Positions 31,849 through 41,530 of a stretch of 64,000 nucleotides of DNA are shown one piece after another. This stretch comes from Thermoplasmatota archaeon (GTDB taxonomy: Archaea > Thermoplasmatota > Thermoplasmata > Thermoplasmatales > Thermoplasmataceae): NCBI GenBank assembly GCA_023489435.1, contig JAMDCA010000020.1:35677-99676 (forward strand), read 5' to 3'. Under the pieces are notes generated by a model. It was given only the letters and a program-made list of their open reading frames with translations. It ran no database searches and had not been told where the DNA came from. A program made the position numbers and the translations under genes. The first letter of the stretch is position 1, and every line of letters begins with the position of its first letter.

Positions 31849-33816
31849 ATGAGCCGAACAATTGGAGTAGTTGGTGCGGGTGTTATGGGTCACGGAATTG
31901 CCGCGGTTTTCGCCTCATCAGGATACAATGTTATTCTGTCCGATGTTCAGGATTCCTTTCTATCATCTGCCATGGAAAAAATGAGATGGAGTCTTGAAAG
32001 CCTCAGCAAAAAAGGTGCCCTGAAAGAAAAGGCGGGAGATATATTGGCGAGAGTAAGGACCACAACAGACATGAATGAATTTGCATCAGCAGATTATATT
32101 GTTGAAGTTGTAAAAGAAGATTCCACTGTAAAGAGGGCTGTACTGGAAAAACTTGACAGGATCGCAGGACCTGATTGCGTTTTTGCCTCAAACACCTCCA
32201 CAATACCCATTACAGAACTTGCTTCAATGACCGGGAGAGCTGACAGGTTCATAGGATTGCATTTTTCCAATCCACCCGTTATGATGCCCATTGTGGAAAT
32301 AATTCTCGCCAAGAACACAAGCGAACCAACACTTTCCGCAACACAGGATCTTGTGAAAAGTATTCACAAGGAATATGTAATTGTCAGAAAAGATGTTCCT
32401 GGATTTCTCATTAACCGGCTTAACGACCGTGTTATACTGGAGTCCATGAAGATGCTTGAAGCGGGCACAGAAATGAGCAATATTGATGCCATGGCCAGAT
32501 TCAGGCTCGGGTTTCCCATGGGCATGTGTGAACTTCTTGATTTTGTTGGAATAGATACGGTTTATAATGCCAATAAGGAGATGAGGAGTCGGGGATTTTC
32601 CACTGAGGAATCATCTACCCTAAGAGAGAAAGTGGAGTCAGGCAATTTAGGAATGAAGTCTGGCAGCGGTTTTTACCCGTATCCAAAGCCCAATGTGTAT
32701 GCAAGGCCTGTTGTACTCCCAAACGAAGGCATGTTCAGTGTCAGTCCGGTCAGGCTGCTCTCATCTGCAATAAATGAAGCTGCGTGGATTGTTAGAAACG
32801 GAGTAGCAAGCAGGGAAGATGTTGACAGATCCATGAAACTGGCAATGAACTGGCCGGAAGGTCCACTGGAAATGGCGGATAGATTTGGACTTGACAATGT
32901 CGCAGCGATGCTGGAAAAGCAATTCAATGAATCTGGAAGTGAGAGGTACAGGTTAGACCCTATGATAAAGGAAATGCTTGACAAAGGGCAATCGGGAATC
33001 AAAAATGGAAAGGGTTTCATGGACTGGAATGAGGTCAGAAAGGACTTCGGTTCCGTATCTTACATCAGTGTGGATAACTTTGCAATTATTACCATGAACA
33101 GGCCTGATCGCCTCAACGCCTTGAATGAAGAGACGTGGCAAGGAATAAGGCTGGCCCTTGAAGAAGCTCTTGTTGAGGAACAGGTGAGATCAGTCATAAT
33201 TACGGGTAGTGGAAGGGCATTCAGCGCCGGAGACGATATTGACATGATGGAAAAATGGAAGAGTTCCATGGATGCCAAGATATGGATGAACACTCTGGCC
33301 CAGCCTTTACTGGATACCATTTCACGTTACCCAAAGCCTATAATTTCTGCAGTAAACGGCATAGCTTTTGGTGGGGGATGCGAACTGAACATGCTATTTG
33401 ACATTGTAATCGCCGACAGCACAGCAGTGTTTTCACTGCCAGAAGGACTGATAGGCGCTATGCCACCTCTGGGTTCATCATATGGCATAGCACTCATAAG
33501 CAGGAAATTAGCCAGGTATGCCCTTACAGGTGATTGGTTCTCTGCTGAGGAAGCTCTAAAACTCGGTATGGTTGATGTTGTTGTTACCAGTGACCAGCTC
33601 CAGGCAGTGGCTCTCGAGTATGCCAAGAAAATAGCGAAGGTTGCACCACTTTCAATTGCAGGAATAAAATCATCTATTAACGCAGTAAGACAGACATTTG
33701 CCGGTCACGCCAAGTCTGCAACCGACGATCTTCTCTTACTTGTATCTTCTGAAGACTTCCATCACGGCCAGGAATCATTCATGAAAAAGAAGAAACCAGT
33801 ATGGAAGGGGAGGTAA
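31849..33816 (+). CDS. 3-hydroxyacyl-CoA dehydrogenase / enoyl-CoA hydratase fusion (internal ATG start preferred)
   Basis: IGVVGAGVMGHGIAAVFASSGYNVILSD; C-terminal crotonase domain KPIISAVNGIAFGGGCELNM. Confidence 0.93.
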   Translation: MSRTIGVVGAGVMGHGIAAVFASSGYNVILSDVQDSFLSSAMEKMRWSLESLSKKGALKEKAGDILARVRTTTDMNEFASADYIVEVVKEDSTVKRAVLEKLDRIAGPDCVFASNTSTIPITELASMTGRADRFIGLHFSNPPVMMPIVEIILAKNTSEPTLSATQDLVKSIHKEYVIVRKDVPGFLINRLNDRVILESMKMLEAGTEMSNIDAMARFRLGFPMGMCELLDFVGIDTVYNANKEMRSRGFSTEESSTLREKVESGNLGMKSGSGFYPYPKPNVYARPVVLPNEGMFSVSPVRLLSSAINEAAWIVRNGVASREDVDRSMKLAMNWPEGPLEMADRFGLDNVAAMLEKQFNESGSERYRLDPMIKEMLDKGQSGIKNGKGFMDWNEVRKDFGSVSYISVDNFAIITMNRPDRLNALNEETWQGIRLALEEALVEEQVRSVIITGSGRAFSAGDDIDMMEKWKSSMDAKIWMNTLAQPLLDTISRYPKPIISAVNGIAFGGGCELNMLFDIVIADSTAVFSLPEGLIGAMPPLGSSYGIALISRKLARYALTGDWFSAEEALKLGMVDVVVTSDQLQAVALEYAKKIAKVAPLSIAGIKSSINAVRQTFAGHAKSATDDLLLLVSSEDFHHGQESFMKKKKPVWKGR

Positions 33817-33820
33817 ATCT

Positions 33821-34975
33821 ATGAATCTGAATGGCACACTCAGTGATGAGGAAACAATCATAAGGGAATCATTAGAGGAATACTGCAGAAGGAATATTGC
33901 CCCAGCTTATGAGGGCTGGATCAGGGAACGGGAGTTTCCCAGAAGCCTCATGAAAGGTCTATCGCAACTGATCCTTGGAGCTACCGTGTTGCCAAAAGAT
34001 GAAGGGGGAGTTGACGAGGTCACATTAGGCCTTCTTTCTGAAACAATGGGAAAGTATGAGGTGCCTGTGCCGGCTTTTCTGACAATGCATTTTGCAAAGA
34101 TGCTCCCATTAATTTCAGATGAAAATACGAGGGAGAATTATGTAAACAGATACCTTTCCGGTGATCTTGTTCTATGTGGCGCATTTACGGAACCCGGTTT
34201 CGGTTCGGACTCAGCCTCAATCACAACTGAGGCACATCTGGAAAATAACAAGTATGTCTTAAACGGGGAGAAAGCTTTTGTCAGTAGCCCGGGAATTGCG
34301 GATGCACACATAATATCTGTGCGGACCTCAGAGATGCATGAAGAAAGGAAGCACAAAGGGATCAGCCTAATACTGGTTGACAGTAAGGAATCTGGGCTGG
34401 AAACTTACGAGGATGAAAATATGGCATCGCTCTTCAGGGGAGATTTTGGGCGTGTCAGGCTCAACAATGTAAGAACACCGCAGGGGAATATCATAGGCAG
34501 GGAAAATGAAGGTTTTGCAATTCTTATGAACATACTCGGGATACAGAGAGTGCATGTGGGGCTGTATGCTATCGGCCTCGCCATGAGTGCCCTGGAAGAG
34601 GCAATAGAATATGCAAAAACAAGAAAAGTCTTCGGCGAGTACATTTCCAAATATGAAGCCATATCTTTCAGGATAGCTGATGACTGGTCCAAGCTCCAGT
34701 CTGCGAGAATGATGGCGTTTAAAGCCCTGGCACTGAATGATTCCGGTCTCGACAATAGCGCAGAGAGTTCTGTAGTCAAAGGATTTGGTTGTGAAGCAGC
34801 CTTTGAGGCGGTGAGCCATGCCCTGCAGACACTGGGGGCCTCGGGATACGTTAAAACCTCATCACTGGAGAGAAAATTCAGGGCCTCGAGAGGTTTCTTA
34901 ATCGGAGACGGAACTCCTGAAGTACAGAAGCTTATAATCGCCCGAAAACTCTTTGGGAAGTCGTTTGCGCCCTGA
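33821..34975 (+). CDS. acyl-CoA dehydrogenase
   Basis: TEPGFGSDSASITTEA; ALQTLGASGYVKTSSLERKFRASRGFLIGDGTPEVQKLIIAR. Confidence 0.92.
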   Translation: MNLNGTLSDEETIIRESLEEYCRRNIAPAYEGWIREREFPRSLMKGLSQLILGATVLPKDEGGVDEVTLGLLSETMGKYEVPVPAFLTMHFAKMLPLISDENTRENYVNRYLSGDLVLCGAFTEPGFGSDSASITTEAHLENNKYVLNGEKAFVSSPGIADAHIISVRTSEMHEERKHKGISLILVDSKESGLETYEDENMASLFRGDFGRVRLNNVRTPQGNIIGRENEGFAILMNILGIQRVHVGLYAIGLAMSALEEAIEYAKTRKVFGEYISKYEAISFRIADDWSKLQSARMMAFKALALNDSGLDNSAESSVVKGFGCEAAFEAVSHALQTLGASGYVKTSSLERKFRASRGFLIGDGTPEVQKLIIARKLFGKSFAP

Positions 34976-35150
34976 TTTATTTCCCAGTAAAGGCTAACCA
35001 AAATCTTAAAGCCAAATTTACGGCAATATTTTTTGCCTGTTTCTCTCCTATTTTTTTAAGAACTTTTGACGAAATCACTTGTACCAGTTCGGGGATATTT
35101 CAAACGCAGGAGTATACAGTTTAAATAACACCTATAATTTTGGGCTTTGA

Positions 35151-35846
35151 ATGAAGTTCTCAGTTGACCCAAAGATATTTCAGCTGTTCCCTGAACTCAG
35201 ACTGGGTGTGGTAATTGCTGAGGAAATCCATAATGCAGGCACAGATGATCAAGTTCAGGAACTGTTGAGAAAGGCTGAATCTGATATAAACAAGAAACTG
35301 GAAATTGAATTTTTGTCAAAAAACGAATTTATCAAAAATTGGAAAACCGCATATAAATTACTGAAGATCATGGATGGCAGGCCCTCTCACGAGGCCCTAA
35401 TAAGGAGATCCCTGAAAGGAAATGAAATCCCTCACATCAATAAACTGGTTGACATATACAATTACCTGTCGTTAGAGTTCATGACTCCTTTTGGTGGAGA
35501 GGATCTGAGTAAAATCAAGGGCAATCTACAACTGAGGTTTGCACAGGGGACAGAAGACTTTGTTGAGCTCGGTTCGAATGATGTTACTCATCCAAATCCT
35601 GACGAAGTCATCTATTCAGATGAAGAAAAGGTATTATGTAGAAAATTCAACTGGAGAGAATCTGAATTGACTAAACTTACGGATAGCACAAGAAATGCAT
35701 TCTTTGTCTCTGAGACTCTTCCACCCTTCCCCGAAAAAGTTCTTGACAACTTGCTAGAGAAATTTGCAGATGCTCTTTCAAGGTTTTGTGGTGCCAAGGC
35801 AACTACCTACAAGATAGATAGCAAAAATACTGAAATCCAGTGGTAA
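35151..35846 (+). CDS. B3/B4 tRNA-binding-domain protein (PheRS beta-like)
   Basis: PHINKLVDIYNYLSLEFMTPFGGEDLSKI motif. Confidence 0.8.
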   Translation: MKFSVDPKIFQLFPELRLGVVIAEEIHNAGTDDQVQELLRKAESDINKKLEIEFLSKNEFIKNWKTAYKLLKIMDGRPSHEALIRRSLKGNEIPHINKLVDIYNYLSLEFMTPFGGEDLSKIKGNLQLRFAQGTEDFVELGSNDVTHPNPDEVIYSDEEKVLCRKFNWRESELTKLTDSTRNAFFVSETLPPFPEKVLDNLLEKFADALSRFCGAKATTYKIDSKNTEIQW

Positions 35847-36140
35847 TCGTTATTTTTCAGACCCCATAGAATTTGGGAAAATAGCAACTTCGTGAAAATA
35901 AGGGAACCACATTTTATAGATATAGGGCACGATGAACTGACATTTGGTATTTCAGATTTTAAAATTATAGGAGTGCGTGGGGGATGGATTCTGTCAATCT
36001 TTTAACTGGGGGGATGCTTTTTAGACCAAATTGTAATTAGTAATAAATGTATGACGACATTTATATATAATTGAGAAGTTCTACACTGGGATGCAAATAC
36101 TAGAATACCCTTAGAACGTTTATCTTCGATAAGTTGGTCA

Positions 36141-36398
36141 TTGCATAATTTGCAACCTGACGTTTTTGAAAAGATCTTGAAGGATATCGAATATCATTCT
36201 GTTTCAGGGTTTAGTCGAGAATACTTGCTCCAATATGTGTTGGATTTTAGCATGTCTGGTACCTCAACGGACAGTGCGCTTGTGAGAACGAGTTCATCTC
36301 CCCATCTTGCTGAATGCATTAACGTCTACAAAAAACGCCCTCAAGATGCAGATTTTATGAGTACCTCGGGGGATGGTATAAATGACTCAGACTATTGA
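36141..36398 (+). CDS. small hypothetical protein overlapping the MFS gene
   Basis: 85-aa ORF overlapping next CDS by 17 bp. Confidence 0.4.
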   Translation: MHNLQPDVFEKILKDIEYHSVSGFSREYLLQYVLDFSMSGTSTDSALVRTSSSPHLAECINVYKKRPQDADFMSTSGDGINDSDY

Positions 36399-37593
36399 CA
36401 ACAACTATGATAAGAAAAATTTCTCCTTGTTGATGGCAGAAACCGGCATTTCAGCGTTCGCAACCTCTCTTTTCACAGTTCTTATTCTATGGGTTTCCAT
36501 ATCTGAGACAAAGTCGGCTCTGGTAACAGGAATAACCAGTGCAATGCTTATAGCGCCTTTAATTTTGAGTATTCTTACGGGCGCAATTATCGACAAGTTC
36601 CGGAACAAAAAAGTATTCGCTATATTTGGCCAATTCTTGAAAGTTTTGGCTGCAAGCACTCTGTTGATAGTTATTCAGAACCATTCACTTTTCTTAGATT
36701 CAGTTTTCCTGTTCATATCCGCTTTGGCTTTTGGGTTTTCACTGGACATACTGGTTCCGGTGAGGGCCATTTGGAGTCAGCAATTTCTCCGGAAACCCAT
36801 ATATCTGAAAGGAATGTCTGTGGCGAACTTGGTTTCCAGAACATCGCGGCTCACGGGGTTTATAGCGGCTGCACTTTTGTTGTCAAATGGCCTGAAAACA
36901 AGCACGTTAACTATCACAATTCTCTATCTATCATCTCTCTTGCCAATTTTGTTCATCGATAGCTCAAAGGATGTGACTGTTGGAAAGGGAACATTGCGGG
37001 AAGTAATGAGAGATGGTTTACGATATATTAGCAATACAAGAATAGTTGCAGAAATTGTCTTTATCTCGTCTATTTCCGCCCTTTTCTGGGGAATGTCTGA
37101 TTCCGCTTCAACGGTTATGATAGATAGGGTGTTTGGTCTTTCTTCGGCTTACCTGAGTTATGCTTTTTTCGCCATATCCCTTGGTGGAATATTTGGTTCC
37201 GCATTAACCTCTAAACTTAAAACTGTGAAAAGCGTTGGCAGAAAACTTCCAATATTGTATGGGGTCGGGGGGTTAAGCGTACTCTTCATCGCCATTTTCC
37301 CATATCTTTACACACTTCTGTCTGTGTTTTTCGTGGTTGGTTTTTTATCGGGGATAACCTCCCCTCTTATTTCTGCTGTCCTTTTTGGAGCCGCCCCAAG
37401 AGATAAAATGGGACGAATACAAGGAGCTATGGACACCTTTGGAACATCCTTTAATTCTATATCAGGCGTTTTAGCTGGTGTTATAATGACCTTTTGGTTT
37501 CCTGGAACTGTATTCTACGTAATGGCAGCTGGATTAGTTATACTTTCTATGATAGTTTCACGGTTCAAGTCCCTATCAAAGATAGACGTGTAA
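36382..37593 (+). CDS. MFS transporter
   Basis: 12-TM; LTGAIIDKFRNKKVF; LVPVRAIWSQQFLRKPIYLKGMSVANLVSRTSRLTGF. Confidence 0.85.
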   Translation: MTQTIDNNYDKKNFSLLMAETGISAFATSLFTVLILWVSISETKSALVTGITSAMLIAPLILSILTGAIIDKFRNKKVFAIFGQFLKVLAASTLLIVIQNHSLFLDSVFLFISALAFGFSLDILVPVRAIWSQQFLRKPIYLKGMSVANLVSRTSRLTGFIAAALLLSNGLKTSTLTITILYLSSLLPILFIDSSKDVTVGKGTLREVMRDGLRYISNTRIVAEIVFISSISALFWGMSDSASTVMIDRVFGLSSAYLSYAFFAISLGGIFGSALTSKLKTVKSVGRKLPILYGVGGLSVLFIAIFPYLYTLLSVFFVVGFLSGITSPLISAVLFGAAPRDKMGRIQGAMDTFGTSFNSISGVLAGVIMTFWFPGTVFYVMAAGLVILSMIVSRFKSLSKIDV

Positions 37594-37914
37594 TTACTCC
37601 TTCTACCGTTAATACTGAGGCATCCTAGTCGCAAATTGTGTTTAACATAGGAGAAGGATAGCCATAGGGATTCCCATGGCTTTGGGTATAGCCTACCCAT
37701 TCTCCGACCGAACAGGGCTTCCCGAACTCGAAGCGTAGGAAAACGAGCCTCAAGATTGCTATGTCCCCATCCGTGCTTTCCCTGTGTCTGGCACGGTTGT
37801 TTCCCTATGGTCTCTTTTTTTCTGTATTTCTCAGCAATTTCTTGTGCTTCGGCTGAAAAGCCATAATGTAAATTGCTTCAAGGAGTTAATATCTTGTTTG
37901 ATTAATAATCAAAA

Positions 37915-37999
37915 TGCGGAGGGCCGGATTCGAACCGGCGAACCCCTACGGAAACAGATCTTGAGTCTGTCGCCTTTGACCTGGCTCGGCAACCTCCGC
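37915..37999 (-). tRNA. tRNA-Leu (anticodon CAA)
   Basis: reverse-complement cloverleaf with acceptor GCGGAGG/CCTCCGC, anticodon loop CTCAAGA, long variable arm. Confidence 0.93.
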
Positions 38000-38056
38000 T
38001 TTCGTTCAGGAATTGCAGTATACTTATGATATTTTCCTTTGCGCCAATGCTAAATA

Positions 38057-38284
38057 ATGGTGCTCCCTATTCATCTATTGCAAATCAAGGTAGCAATAGA
38101 ATGTGAAGGGCAGGAATGCAAGGACCTTCTGAATGCCTTAAAGGCAGACGATGCAAATAATTGGATTACAGAAGTAAAGGACGACAAAATTGAGGTCACT
38201 GTAAGTACTGATAAAATCACTTCTCTCTACAATTTAGTTGATGATCTTTTAAGGTCTTATGAAGTATTTAAAAAAATTTATTGA
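38057..38284 (+). CDS. KEOPS complex Pcc1-like subunit
   Basis: short ORF with KVAIECEGQECKDLLNALKAD...IEVTVSTDKITSLYNLVDDLLRSYEVFKKI. Confidence 0.65.
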   Translation: MVLPIHLLQIKVAIECEGQECKDLLNALKADDANNWITEVKDDKIEVTVSTDKITSLYNLVDDLLRSYEVFKKIY

Positions 38285-38298
38285 GTGGAAACAGCAGA

Positions 38299-39249
38299 TT
38301 ACTGTTCCACGTTAATTGAGAGCTTTTCTGTGAGCTCTTTGTAGCGGTTTCTTATGGTCACTTCAGTGACACCGGCAACTTCTGCAACTGCCCTCTGGGT
38401 TCTCCTCTCTTCTGTGATGAGGGATGCGATATATATTGCAGCTGCGGCTACGCCGGTTGGTCCTTTGCCGGAGGTCAGGTCATTGTCCTGGGCCATCTTC
38501 AGGATTTCAGTTGCTTTCTTCCTGGCTTCCATTGAAAGCTTCAGCTTGCTGCAGAATCTGTTAACATAGTCATCAGGCTTCGAAGGCATGATGTTCAGCT
38601 TCAGGTACCTGCTCATTATCCTGTAGGTCCTTCCGATTTCCTTCTTCTTGACTCTTGTGACAGAGGCAATCTCATCCAGTGTCCTCGGGACATTCGTTAT
38701 CCTGCAGGCAGCATATATTGAGCCAGCAACGACTCCTTCAATGCTCCTTCCCCTGATCATGTTCTGTTTCACTGCTTTTCTGTAAATCACAGCTGCAGTT
38801 TCCCTGACATCGTTGGGGATGCTGAGATTGGACGCCATTCTCTCCAGTTCCTGGAGTGCCTGCGACAGGTTTCTCTCAGCGGCATTGGATACCTTGATCC
38901 TCTTCTGCCACTTCCTCAGCCTGTAAAGCTGGGCCCGGTTTCTGGTAGGAATTGATTTGCCATATGAATCCTTGTTTTTCCAGGAAATATCCGTAGAAAG
39001 TCCCTTGTCATGGATGGTAAATGTCATTGGTGATCCAACTCTAGCTCTGGATTCAGTCTGTTCGGAATCGAATGCTCTCCATTCTGGTCCCTGGTCAATG
39101 TAACTGTCATCTATTACGAGTCCACAGTTGTTGCACACTAGCTCACCCCTCTCATAGTCTCGGACAAGCTGGAAAGAGCCACATTCTGGGCACTTTTCAA
39201 TTTGTTCTATGTTCTTTTTCTTACTTTCTGTGTTCTCCATTTTTGTCAC
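38299..39249 (-). CDS. tfb: transcription initiation factor TFB
   Basis: zinc ribbon [29 protein letters not shown]; cyclin-fold repeats [16 protein letters not shown]. Confidence 0.95.
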   Translation of the reverse strand: MTKMENTESKKKNIEQIEKCPECGSFQLVRDYERGELVCNNCGLVIDDSYIDQGPEWRAFDSEQTESRARVGSPMTFTIHDKGLSTDISWKNKDSYGKSIPTRNRAQLYRLRKWQKRIKVSNAAERNLSQALQELERMASNLSIPNDVRETAAVIYRKAVKQNMIRGRSIEGVVAGSIYAACRITNVPRTLDEIASVTRVKKKEIGRTYRIMSRYLKLNIMPSKPDDYVNRFCSKLKLSMEARKKATEILKMAQDNDLTSGKGPTGVAAAAIYIASLITEERRTQRAVAEVAGVTEVTIRNRYKELTEKLSINVEQ

Positions 39250-39480
39250 CTAACATATGAGCCTTAGTTTATGAGGCTCCTTTACTTCCTCATTGAGGTT
39301 AACCAGCCCGTAGGGGTTGGAAACGGGGCCAAATATTTTCATCAGTCGGCCCACGGTATTATCGTTCTCATCTAGTACTTTCGCTTTGATTTTTGTGCAC
39401 TGCCCCGCCCTTATTACCAGTTGCCTGGTCATTATGTGCACAATTTCTAAGTTTTCTTTTGCCAACATTTCATATATCAT
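39250..39480 (-). CDS. H/ACA RNP protein Gar1-like
   Basis: DENDNTVGRLMKIFGPVSNPYGLV matches Gar1 core. Confidence 0.8.
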   Translation of the reverse strand: MIYEMLAKENLEIVHIMTRQLVIRAGQCTKIKAKVLDENDNTVGRLMKIFGPVSNPYGLVNLNEEVKEPHKLRLIC

Positions 39481-39732
39481 AATTAAGTATTTAAACTCTA
39501 CGCAAATTTATTAATAGATTTTCTCTAGATATTAAAGCATTAGTATCTTATTTTGTTTAATCTTGGAACGGGTCAGGGATGGGCTTACATACTTTTCTAC
39601 TTTGTAATTACTGAGATCTTCTGTTTTTAAAGCAAAACAAAGTTGTGCAGTGAAATTTTAATATGTCAATAATGGAAAAGCTTTAATAGCTTTTCCTATG
39701 ACATTAAATACTAATTATTCATTGGTGTTTAA

Positions 39733-40662
39733 ATGGTTGCCAATATTGATCAGGATATTACAAAGAGGTGCCAGGAATGCGGTTCTGAGCATCTTGTTAG
39801 GGATTATGAAAGGGGAGAATTGATTTGTAATGATTGTGGAATGGTTTTGGAAGATTCCTTTATAGATCAAGGTCCCGAATGGAGAGCTTTTGACTCTGAG
39901 CAGGATGACAGGAGGGCAAGAACCGGTTCACCCATGACTTTCCTGAGCCACGATAAGGGTCTCGCCACCGAAATTTCATGGTCAAACAAGGACTATTATG
40001 GAAAAAGGATCCCACATAAGAACAGGGCCCAGATTTATCGTGTAAGAAAATGGCATCAGAGAATTAGGGTAAGCAATGCAGCAGAAAGGAATTTGTCCCT
40101 GGCCCTTCAGATGTTAAATGACAACGGTGCAAAACTGGGAATACCAAAAGATATCAAAGAAACGGCTGCACTTATATACAGAAGGGCTGTTGAGAAGAAT
40201 CTGATAAGGGGCAGAAGCATTGAAAGCATAGTATGTGCATCCATTTACGCTGCATGCAGAATGGTCAATCTCCCACGAACTCTTGATGAAATATCAAAAG
40301 CTTCTGAAGTCAACAAGAAAAAGATAGGGAAGGCATACAGGCATCTCGCGAAAGAACTCAGCCTTAATCTCAAACCGACCACACCTTATTCATATGTGGC
40401 GCAGTTTTGCAGCAAACTTGACCTTGATAAGCAGGCAATTATTGTGAGTGAAGACATTGTCAGGAGATCCATAGAGCTTGGCATTTCTTCCGGAAAAGGT
40501 CCTACTGGCGTGGCTGCCGCATCAATTTATATTGCTTCAGTAATGGTTGGAAAACCAAGAACGCAGAAGGAAATTGCCAGAGTTTCCGGAGTTACTGAAG
40601 TGACAATAAGGAACAGATACAAGGAGATTAGCAAATCACTGGGCATTCCCGGAATGGAATAA
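39733..40662 (+). CDS. tfb: transcription initiation factor TFB (second paralog)
   Basis: [45 protein letters not shown]. Confidence 0.95.
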   Translation: MVANIDQDITKRCQECGSEHLVRDYERGELICNDCGMVLEDSFIDQGPEWRAFDSEQDDRRARTGSPMTFLSHDKGLATEISWSNKDYYGKRIPHKNRAQIYRVRKWHQRIRVSNAAERNLSLALQMLNDNGAKLGIPKDIKETAALIYRRAVEKNLIRGRSIESIVCASIYAACRMVNLPRTLDEISKASEVNKKKIGKAYRHLAKELSLNLKPTTPYSYVAQFCSKLDLDKQAIIVSEDIVRRSIELGISSGKGPTGVAAASIYIASVMVGKPRTQKEIARVSGVTEVTIRNRYKEISKSLGIPGME

Positions 40663-40669
40663 CCCTCCC

Positions 40670-41236
40670 ATGAAAATCTACGTGGTCGACAACGGAGGCC
40701 AGTGGACACACAGGGAATACCGGGTGTTAAGGGACCTTGATGCAGAGGTTAAGATAGTCCCCAACACCTCCCCCTCGAAAGAGCTTGATGACCTTGACGG
40801 TTTAGTGTTGTCCGGTGGGGCTCCAAGCATTGCTTCTGAGATAGACAAACTAGGAAACATAAGTTCCTTCATTGAGGATCACGAGTATCCTATTTTGGGG
40901 ATCTGTGCGGGTTTTCACTTTATAGCGCTTCATTTCGGTGGAGAAGTAGCGCCTGGAAAACACCCTGAATTTGGCAAGACAGAGGTTGCAATCAAGAAAC
41001 CAACTTACATGCTCAATGGTTTGCCGGAAAAAATAATCGCGTGGGAAAACCACAATGATGAAGTGAAATCCCTTCCAGACAGCTTCGAAGTTATGGCATC
41101 TTCAAAAACATGCCCTATCCAGGCATACCGGCACAAGGTGCGCCCTATTTTTGGAGTTCAGTTCCATCCAGAAGTCGAAAACACGGAATATGGCAAGAAG
41201 ATCTTCGAAAACTTTATTGAAATCTGCGGGACCTGA
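40670..41236 (+). CDS. guaAA: GMP synthase glutamine amidotransferase subunit
   Basis: VVDNGGQWTHREYR; ILGICAGFHFIALHFGG; GVQFHPEVENTEYG. Confidence 0.93.
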   Translation: MKIYVVDNGGQWTHREYRVLRDLDAEVKIVPNTSPSKELDDLDGLVLSGGAPSIASEIDKLGNISSFIEDHEYPILGICAGFHFIALHFGGEVAPGKHPEFGKTEVAIKKPTYMLNGLPEKIIAWENHNDEVKSLPDSFEVMASSKTCPIQAYRHKVRPIFGVQFHPEVENTEYGKKIFENFIEICGT

Positions 41237-41276
41237 TCTGCAAGGTTTTATATTTAGATCAGGATTGTATTAAAGC

Positions 41277-41528
41277 ATGCTCACAGAAGTGACTGAACTC
41301 TACGGTATGTCCGTTTACACAGACAAGGGAGTTCTGCTGGGACAAGTTAATGATGTTATTTTTGAAATGGAGCAGCAGGATATTTACGGCATCTATATTG
41401 CGCAACCCAACCCTCAGGTAGTGGAAAATGGTTCAGCCATAAGCGTTCCATTCAGGTGGGTAAAGTCCATAGGTGAAATCATCCTTCTCAGAAAATTTCC
41501 GGCCTTCCTGAAGGTTCCGCAGGAGTAG
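41277..41528 (+). CDS. PRC-barrel domain protein
   Basis: YGMSVYTDKGVLLGQVNDVIFEM. Confidence 0.85.
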   Translation: MLTEVTELYGMSVYTDKGVLLGQVNDVIFEMEQQDIYGIYIAQPNPQVVENGSAISVPFRWVKSIGEIILLRKFPAFLKVPQE

Positions 41529-41530
41529 CT

